From Lobosporangium transversale (lineage: Eukaryota > Mortierellomycota > Mortierellomycetes > Mortierellales > Mortierellaceae): a DNA stretch of 64,000 nucleotides. Shown here one piece after another: positions 57,364-64,000 of this stretch. The notes under the pieces were generated by a model that saw only the letters and a program-made list of their open reading frames with translations, was not told the origin of the DNA and made no database searches. Location: the NCBI RefSeq assembly GCF_002105155.1, contig NW_019029033.1, forward strand, positions 124,001 through 188,000, given 5' to 3'. The translations under genes and the position numbers were made by a program. Position 1 is the first letter of the stretch; each line of letters begins with the position of its first letter.

Positions 57364-58118
57364 CATACGGCGCTTGGAATAATAGATCTTTTTTTTTTGT
57401 CTAGACGAGTCAAACTAAGCGACAGCTTTTTTTTTTTTTTTTTTTTTTTTTTCTTTCTTTTGACTGACAACAATAGAAAAAGAAAAAGTCAAAAGAGCAC
57501 AAGGCCAAGGTTGCAGAGAAGGTCGGTTGATAGTTGCTACCTTTAAATACATATATTTATATATTTCTCTCGTGATCATGGATGGAGAAGATCAAAAGGA
57601 AAAAAAAAAAAAAAAAAAAAAAGCGGGACAAAAGAATCGTTTTTTAATATTTCTTCACTTTACTAATCTATGAATTTGTATATATACATTATATGCGTGT
57701 TTTTTTTTTGTTTTTGTTTTTTTGATCTTCATTTATTAAACCCTGTACAAGTATAGCAAGATCGCAAGCAAGCTAAAAAAGAAAAGAAAACCAAGGCGAA
57801 AAATGTAGAAGAACAAGAGGAAGATATCGAAACTATTCTTGCCAATTTCAAGAAGGAGGTAAAAAAAAAAAAAAAAAGGAGTTGTAACTGCCATTTAGAA
57901 CTAGGTGGACGAATTTATTCAAACATCTTGTAAATGATTTTACTTATTGTCTTTTGATCCAACTTGAATAGCAAGAGGAGAGAGTCAAGATTATTGAAGA
58001 AGTTTGGAGCGGTCCACCCAGGTAAAGATTTTACAGATTATATAGACATTTATATTCTTAAAAAACTTCAAGTTGGTTGTCATTATTACTGAAGAAAGTT
58101 CTAACAATTGTACTTCGT

Positions 58119-58153
<35 letters not shown>

Positions 58154-60833
58154 GTCGCCGTGCCAATGCTACTTTGACAGCCAACCCTCTGAACCAAAAC
58201 GAGTTAATTTTCTTTGGAGGGGAGTTTTATGATGGAGTTAAATGGTAAATAGGAGAATATGAGAACAAGATATAGTTGTTATCGAAATGAGCTTTTTTTT
58301 TTTTTTTTCCTTTACCTTTTCTATGAAAACTAGACTGTCTGACAGATTATACATATATGTGTATATTTATAAGTGCTTTCTACAACGATCTGTATCGATA
58401 CAACATTGAAAAGGATGAATGGCGTAGGATTACCTCTCCCAATTCTCCTGGTCCTCGTTCGTCTCATCAGATTGTCATCACCGCCGCTGGGACCTTATTC
58501 TTATTCGGCGGCGAATTTGCCTCTCCTAATGAGACCCAGTTCTTTCATTACAAGGTAGGCATAACTCCTTTTTATTTTTTATTTTTTTATATCTGTATTT
58601 AGTTTTAAGAGGAACTTTTGACGTGCTGTTCAACTGATGAAACCTTAAACCATCTGCAGGATTTCTGGTCAATGGATATGAAAACCAATGCGTGGGAAAA
58701 ACTCGACATTAAACCAAAACCAGCAGCTCGATCAGGCCATCGCATGGTGCTCTGGAAACACATCATCGTCATGTTTGGAGGATTCTATGACAACTATGTT
58801 GACACGCGGTACTACGATGACCTTTGGGTCTTCGATACACTAGACTATAAATGGACCAAAGTTGAATTGCCGGACCAAATGATCCGACCTTCAGCTCGTT
58901 CAGGCTTCTCATTTATCCCTTGTAACGATGGCGTAATTCTCTATGGTGGCTACTGTAAGGAATATACAAAGGGTCAACGACCCAAAGGTGTTGTTCATAC
59001 AGATACCTGGTTACTCAAGATGAATACAGACCCTAAATTGATCCGATGGGAGAAGAAGAAGAAATCTGGATCGGCTCCTAGCCCGCGTTCTGGGTGTGCT
59101 ATGGCCCCTTACAAGAATCGGGCTGTCTTGTTCGGAGGTGTGTACGACGACGATGTGACTGAAGAAACGTTGGAGAGCACGTTCTACAATGACCTTTACA
59201 CATATCAGATTGATACTGGGCGTTGGTTCCCAATGAACCTAAAGAAGCCAAAAACTACAAAGAAGAAGAAATCAAAGAAGGCTAATAAACAGGGAACTGG
59301 AACAGGCCGATCAGGTGCTGATGATGATGATGAGGGAGCAGGAAAGAGAGAAAAGATGAAATGGGAAGAAAGTACTGATGATGAGTTTGACTATGGCGAT
59401 TTCGAAGACAGTGAAGACGATGACAATGCAGGAGCAGAGACACTCAAGGAGGATGTTTCTGGACCAACTGTGCCTTCTCAGGACCAACTGCCACTTGAAG
59501 CAAAGGCCGATAATGGTGATAGCTCCGAGGCTAAGCAGGATGAGCCAGCACAGACGTCTACCAAAGAAGCACTCGCGGCAGCTGCACTGGCAGCAGCCGG
59601 TATTCTGCCAAAAGCGTCTCAGGCATCTGAACCGGTCGCAGAAAGTACAGAGCTCAATAAGCAGTCTAAATCCGCAGGAAAATCTTCGGGCAAGGCCAAG
59701 GACAACGATAACGACAATGATGCTGACGAAGATGAAGAACCATTGATGCCTTGTCCCCGGTATAATCCCATGTTGGCAGTTCAGAAGAGTACTCTGTTTA
59801 TCTTTGGAGGTATTTTAGAAGTGAAAGATCGCGAATACACCCTCGACGACTTTTTCTCACTCAATCTGGATAAGATGACAGAGTATGTGTGTTTGCGTGA
59901 GTCTCAGTTTGAGTCACAGCTGTGGCTTGGTGAGGAATCTGACGATGACGAGGATGACCAGGAAGAGGAAGATGACGACGATGACGACGATGACGACAAC
60001 GAAGGCGAGGACGAAGAAGTTGGTGATGACGACGAGAAGGAGGATGAAAGTGAGTCTGAAGACGAGGTCATTGAAGAGTCTAGTAAGAAGGATAAGAAGG
60101 CCAAGAAAGAGAGTAAAGAAAAAAAGGAAATGAAGGTAGAGAAGGAGGGCAAATCGAAAGAAAAGAAGGAGAAAAAGGAGAAGAAAGAGAAGAAGGAGAA
60201 GGAGAAGGAGAAAGCGACTGCAGAATCAATCTTGAGTGGTGATGCTGAAACCCCTGCTGCTGGCGATGGAACTGAGGAGATCAAGGTTGCTGGTGGTGGG
60301 ACCTCTACTGAAGGAGGAGAGACTGTAGCTGCTCCGGAAGTTGTGCCTTCGCAATTGAGCGGAGTGGACCTTGCAGCACGTCTCGCCATGACAGAAGAGG
60401 AGGCTGCCTCCACGCCAACTATTGGTGAAACTCTGCGCGAATTTTATGGACGCACAAGTAAGGACAGTATATATTTGCGTGTTGAGACACCTTCCAAAGC
60501 ATCTTACTATTTCTCTTGGATAGTTATTTTTTTTTTTTTTTTCTTCTTTTTTTTTAAAAAAAAAAAACTCCATTAGCTGAATATTGGGTTATGAAGGCGT
60601 TTGAGGACAGTACCAAGACAGGCAAGGCTCTTCGTCATGATGGCTTCCTGCTGGCGGAAGCCAAGTACAATGAATGGCAACCTATTCTAGCCCAGATGGC
60701 TCAGATGCGTTTAGAGGCTGGTTTGGATGACGATGATGATGATGAGGCTGGACGTATGGGTAGTGGGCGTAGTGGTAAAGTCCTCAACATGGGTGAGGTC
60801 TATAATAAGTTGATGTCAAGACATAGACGATAA
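57293..60833 (+). CDS. Kelch-repeat protein, KLHDC4/Kel3-like
   Basis: Eight exons: 57293-57307, 57477-57521, 57757-57858, 57972-58021, 58155-58244, 58374-58554, 58660-60457 and 60577-60833; total 2,538 nt in phase (845 aa). The first exon is 15 nt (MGKKD); the second uses a GTCGGT donor. A Lys-rich start precedes Kelch blades with the usual GG and Y/W pattern: ELIFFGGEFYDG, NDLYRYNIEKDEW, TLFLFGGEFASPN, IIVMFGGFYDN, DDLWVFDTLDYKW, VILYGGY, RAVLFGGVYDD, NDLYTYQIDTGRW and LFIFGGILEV. A long acidic/Ala-rich insert and a Lys/Glu-rich stretch interrupt and follow the last blades. KLHDC4 and yeast Kel3 share this plan; their function is poorly known. The end LMSRHRR faces RTG2 122 bp away. Confidence 0.9.
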
Positions 60834-60955
60834 AAAAGCGACAACGCATAATAGAGATTTACCAATCACTAGAACGTTTATTAATTTAAAGTAAAAAAAA
60901 AAAAAAAAAAAAAAAAGCCTTAAGCTGATCTAATCTCACATCTTGACATCTATTC

Positions 60956-63310
60956 TTATTCAAGATGGGTATTCTTATCCTTGTCCTTGCCTTTGCCCTT
61001 GCCACCCTTACCCTTGCCCTTGCCCTTGCCCTTGCCCTTGCCCTCGTCATCGCTTGACTCGTCATCGAAAAGCGATTTAGTAAAGCCATGGGTGCTGGCT
61101 GCAGCCTCGGCCAAGGCTTTGACTGCCGCTTGGACATTGGGTGCCATCAATAATGGATGTCCCTTGGAAGTCTTGTCTATACGAAGCGCTACCTGTCCAT
61201 GAGCAATGCCTCCTGAGGGGAGCAGACCTGCTGCTAGGACTACAACCTTCTCTTCATCTTCAGGTCCTTGCTCGTCCTCAGATGGCTCCCCTTCAACGCG
61301 CGTCTTTTCATTGTCCCGTCGGTTTCTACGGCCGCCGTTACTCTGCTCAGGAACTTGTTCAAATAGGATACCACCGCCATGTCTCGGTGCCCCACCGCCA
61401 CCGAGCAATAGTGTGGCTATACCAGGCAGAGGCGAACAAAGACCGGCTAGATCCAGTATCTTGCCGAGGTACTTGGCAGCCTGACGAGCGACTTTACCGC
61501 CTGGGATCAGTTTCTTGACGACATTGGCCGTATCTGGGTCCGCAAGATCACCATCATGACGTTCTGCAAGGACTGTAGCCAAGATGGCACGATCACTATG
61601 AGTCAATCCATAACAATTCGCAAGCGCTCCTCCAGGTAAAAACAGCCGCCATGCGGCTGTGGATCTGGCTTCTTTAGGCATCTGATTGTAACAGTTCAAT
61701 ACCATGACCAAAAGAGGGACAAGGCGCTCGAGACTGTTGATAAAGACTTGAAGCCCCGCTGCATCTTTATCTGGTAATCCCTTGTGCTTATCCGATCCAG
61801 AAGAGGAAGAGGAAAAAGAAGAGGCTGAACGGCAGCATTCCGCAAAATCTGCAGGCAGGGCCGAGGATACGAAGGAAGTTAAGGCTTGCACGTCTGGCAT
61901 ATGCAGTGGTGGTTGTCCTCCATTGGTTTTAACAAAACTCTGGACGGTCTCAAAGGCTGGGTCTTTGTTCTGGATCTCTGGAGGTAAAACTTCAAAGCAT
62001 CCACCTTGACGGACACCGCCCTCTGAAAATAACACTTCCTTGATGGGAATCGCCTTCATGGCCGCAGCCATCAAGGTCGCACAGGCGGGAATCAGCTTGG
62101 CGCGACGTTTCGAGACTCGGAAGCTTTTTTGGACCTCATCTGGATCCAAGTACCGATATTCTTCTACGATTTCAGCTAGTTCCTTCGCAGAGGCCATGTA
62201 TCCGTTGATGATGGGGATGGGATATCTTCTATTAGCATGGTCTTCCTTGTTATCTTTCACCTTTCGGGCCATCAGCAAGTATCCTAGAGCACGGAATCCC
62301 CCCCCAGAGAGGTACATTCTATATCCGCCCTCACTGTCTTCTTTAATCTCGGGAGCAATGTTAATGTCCTCGAGCCCTTGTTTGAATGCTTGGACCATTT
62401 CATCATAGATGGCTTGTCGTGCAGCCTGATTCTTGCCACAGTTATTCAGTCGTCTTGAAAGGGCAGCTGCGCCATATGGCCAAGATTGAGCATTGGGGCT
62501 ACTCTCTCCGTGACCATCCTTGGGACCTCGAATGATGTAGTTAAGTTGGACAGATCCGCCACCGAGGTCCATGAACAAACCCTTGACAGTATGGTATGAG
62601 GCTATTACACCAAGAGCACCAATATTGGCCTCCTGTGCCTTGGTTAGCAATTGGACGGTCCAACCAGTGGCATTATAGATCCTCTTTTGAAATTGTTCAG
62701 AGTTGGGGGCCGTTCTTGTGGCTTCAGTGGCAATGACGCGTACGGTTTCAACATTGGCTTGATGACACAATGCCTGCCAGCGCTTAAATGTTCTCTCGAC
62801 CTCATCCATGACCTCTTCACTAATCGGCTGTCTCTCTGATGGTTTTCCAGAATCTTCTTTGATCATCACTTCATTGTCTCTAGTCTCGACCAATGTTCTC
62901 GCCAGAGCCTCCCTTTCCTCTTTAGAACGCTTTACTGCTGTAGACTTGTCGAAAGAAGAGCCTTCTTGGTGATCTTTTGTGCCATTTGTTGGTGGTGCTA
63001 CAGCTAATGGTTCAAAATCTAGATCCTCAGTATCCTTATTGCCGAACTGTGCTTCATACAATGAAATCGACGCTCTTTCCTCATACAGTACTGGTAAATG
63101 GCGATCCATTGAGGCAATAATTCCGAAACGAATACCATTGCTGCCCATATCGACGATTGCTAAAGGGGCTTGAATCCCTGAAGAGGTGCCTGAGATGGAT
63201 GATCCATCGATAGAGGATGTAGAAGAACCATTGTTGTTATTGTGGACATCATTAATATGACCTGGTGAAAACAGACCCCTGAAGGTATCGAAACATCCAG
63301 CAGACGGCAT
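60956..63310 (-). CDS. RTG2: Rtg2-like Ppx/GppA family protein
   Basis: I start at the ATG at 63310 (MPSAGCFDTFRG), giving 784 aa; upstream in-frame sequence has only a GTG. An actin-like ATPase fold of the exopolyphosphatase/GppA family is shown by LAIVDMGSNGIRFGI (phosphate 1), VRVIATEATRTA, GLFMDLGGGSVQLNYI (phosphate 2) and LSGGGFRALG. Yeast Rtg2 senses mitochondrial dysfunction and releases Rtg1/3 by binding Mks1; I infer a similar signalling role. It is longer than yeast Rtg2 (588 aa) through an acidic segment and a Lys/Gly tail (GKGKGKGKGK...KDKDKN) coded by a GCCCTT-type repeat at 60,990-61,045 on the plus strand. No intron is needed. Confidence 0.9.
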   Translation of the reverse strand: MPSAGCFDTFRGLFSPGHINDVHNNNNGSSTSSIDGSSISGTSSGIQAPLAIVDMGSNGIRFGIIASMDRHLPVLYEERASISLYEAQFGNKDTEDLDFEPLAVAPPTNGTKDHQEGSSFDKSTAVKRSKEEREALARTLVETRDNEVMIKEDSGKPSERQPISEEVMDEVERTFKRWQALCHQANVETVRVIATEATRTAPNSEQFQKRIYNATGWTVQLLTKAQEANIGALGVIASYHTVKGLFMDLGGGSVQLNYIIRGPKDGHGESSPNAQSWPYGAAALSRRLNNCGKNQAARQAIYDEMVQAFKQGLEDINIAPEIKEDSEGGYRMYLSGGGFRALGYLLMARKVKDNKEDHANRRYPIPIINGYMASAKELAEIVEEYRYLDPDEVQKSFRVSKRRAKLIPACATLMAAAMKAIPIKEVLFSEGGVRQGGCFEVLPPEIQNKDPAFETVQSFVKTNGGQPPLHMPDVQALTSFVSSALPADFAECCRSASSFSSSSSGSDKHKGLPDKDAAGLQVFINSLERLVPLLVMVLNCYNQMPKEARSTAAWRLFLPGGALANCYGLTHSDRAILATVLAERHDGDLADPDTANVVKKLIPGGKVARQAAKYLGKILDLAGLCSPLPGIATLLLGGGGAPRHGGGILFEQVPEQSNGGRRNRRDNEKTRVEGEPSEDEQGPEDEEKVVVLAAGLLPSGGIAHGQVALRIDKTSKGHPLLMAPNVQAAVKALAEAAASTHGFTKSLFDDESSDDEGKGKGKGKGKGKGGKGKGKDKDKNTHLE

Positions 63311-64000
63311 GGCACAGATTTTTGTCCTGGTCACTAGCTCAGAGAATAAACACCTTGGTGGTGGTGAAGAAAATTTATTATTTTTATTTTTATTTTTTTT
63401 TGAAGGTGGGATGAAAAATCAGAATGAGCAAGAGAATGAAGTAAATGAGAATGAAGAGAAGATCTGGTCAAAAGAAAATAGAAAGAGAGCATATATATTC
63501 AGCGGTAGAATAAACGAATAAGCATGATCCTGGCTGACTGGATGGCGGAGGAGAGAAGCCAATTTTAATATCAGAAGATCATGCATCTTTTCCCACTCAG
63601 GCCCACACAGACGGTTGATGCAATCTTTCTCTTTGGGCGTACATGTAACATGTACGTACATGTTTGTACTGTACAATCCACATGTACACGGTTTTTTGCT
63701 TACGACGAACACAAACATGTCAGACGACTGAAAACTTTTGCACCATCGCATCAAATAAAAAAATAAAAATAAAATATAAAAGCATAAGCATTATGCTGTA
63801 ATTTCTTCCTGTTCCTTTAGTTCAGTCTTTCTAAGTATCGTAAGCCTATTCAATAAAAAGTTCATATGGGTAACTTCCTGATAGGTTTTATATTGATAGC
63901 AAGGGCTTATGATGTATGGCTATAGTTGGTCTGACTTTTAAATTTAGAGATGTCTTGATTCAGACGTTTCTCAGTTGAGAAAATGAGAACGAGGAGTAGT
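63311..64000. other. Upstream region of RTG2
   Basis: Probable promoter. It contains a cluster of GTACATGT-type palindromic motifs (63,640-63,690). No gene seen. Confidence 0.5.

Noticed and set aside
63311-63334. Eight extra codons at the start of the RTG2-like protein
   Set aside because: That start is GTG; the ATG at 63310 is the plausible start.

Overview
The window is nuclear DNA of a filamentous fungus. Genes carry many short GT-AG introns (one exon is 18 nt), A/T homopolymer tracts are frequent, and transposons are dense and nested. The gene content (Integrator subunit 1, TYW3, an RTG2-type Ppx/GppA protein, a large F-box/leucine-rich protein, expanded nuclease-like genes) fits an early-diverging Mucoromycota fungus. 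A Mortierellaceae relative is my best inference, but no marker in the window proves it.

Positions 1-17,100 are a transposon graveyard. A minus-strand Ty3/gypsy gag-pol element (called B) runs from an LTR next to a tRNA-Val(CAC) gene (11,177) down to a truncated LTR (1,295). It is split by a Tc1/mariner element in its integrase, and its upstream LTR is split by a second Tc1/mariner family and by a tRNA-derived SINE with a 19-bp target duplication. Beyond the tRNA lie a second gypsy element (C) with 86-bp LTRs, a solo LTR, three copies of a TGCAAGCG-starting repeat, a dead transposase, and a second copy of the first Tc1/mariner element that looks identical to the first.

Positions 17,183-21,424 (and probably further upstream) hold a multi-exon gene with a PD-(D/E)XK-like motif, broken by a hAT-type MITE in an exon and a Tc1 element in an intron. 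From 22,373 to 40,133 the region is ordinary housekeeping: mitochondrial aconitase, ribosomal protein eS30, Integrator subunit 1, TYW3, a three-RRM SR/RGG protein like Gbp2/Hrb1, and spermidine synthase. I rebuilt the exons of aconitase, INTS1, TYW3, the RRM gene, spermidine synthase and the Kelch gene so that they sum to an intact frame.

Positions 40,440-47,300 are again mobile. A Mutator-like (MULE) transposase remnant lies on the left and a second MULE fragment on the right. Between them is the most unusual locus: a degenerate plus-strand gene that begins with an XPG/FEN1-like 5'-nuclease domain and ends with a TnpB/Fanzor-like RuvC and zinc-finger region, with a MITE inserted inside.

The right third holds an F-box/LRR gene, about 6 kb of sparse A/T- and pyrimidine-rich sequence, a disordered Ser/Asn-rich protein gene, a KLHDC4/Kel3-type Kelch gene and a convergent RTG2-like gene.
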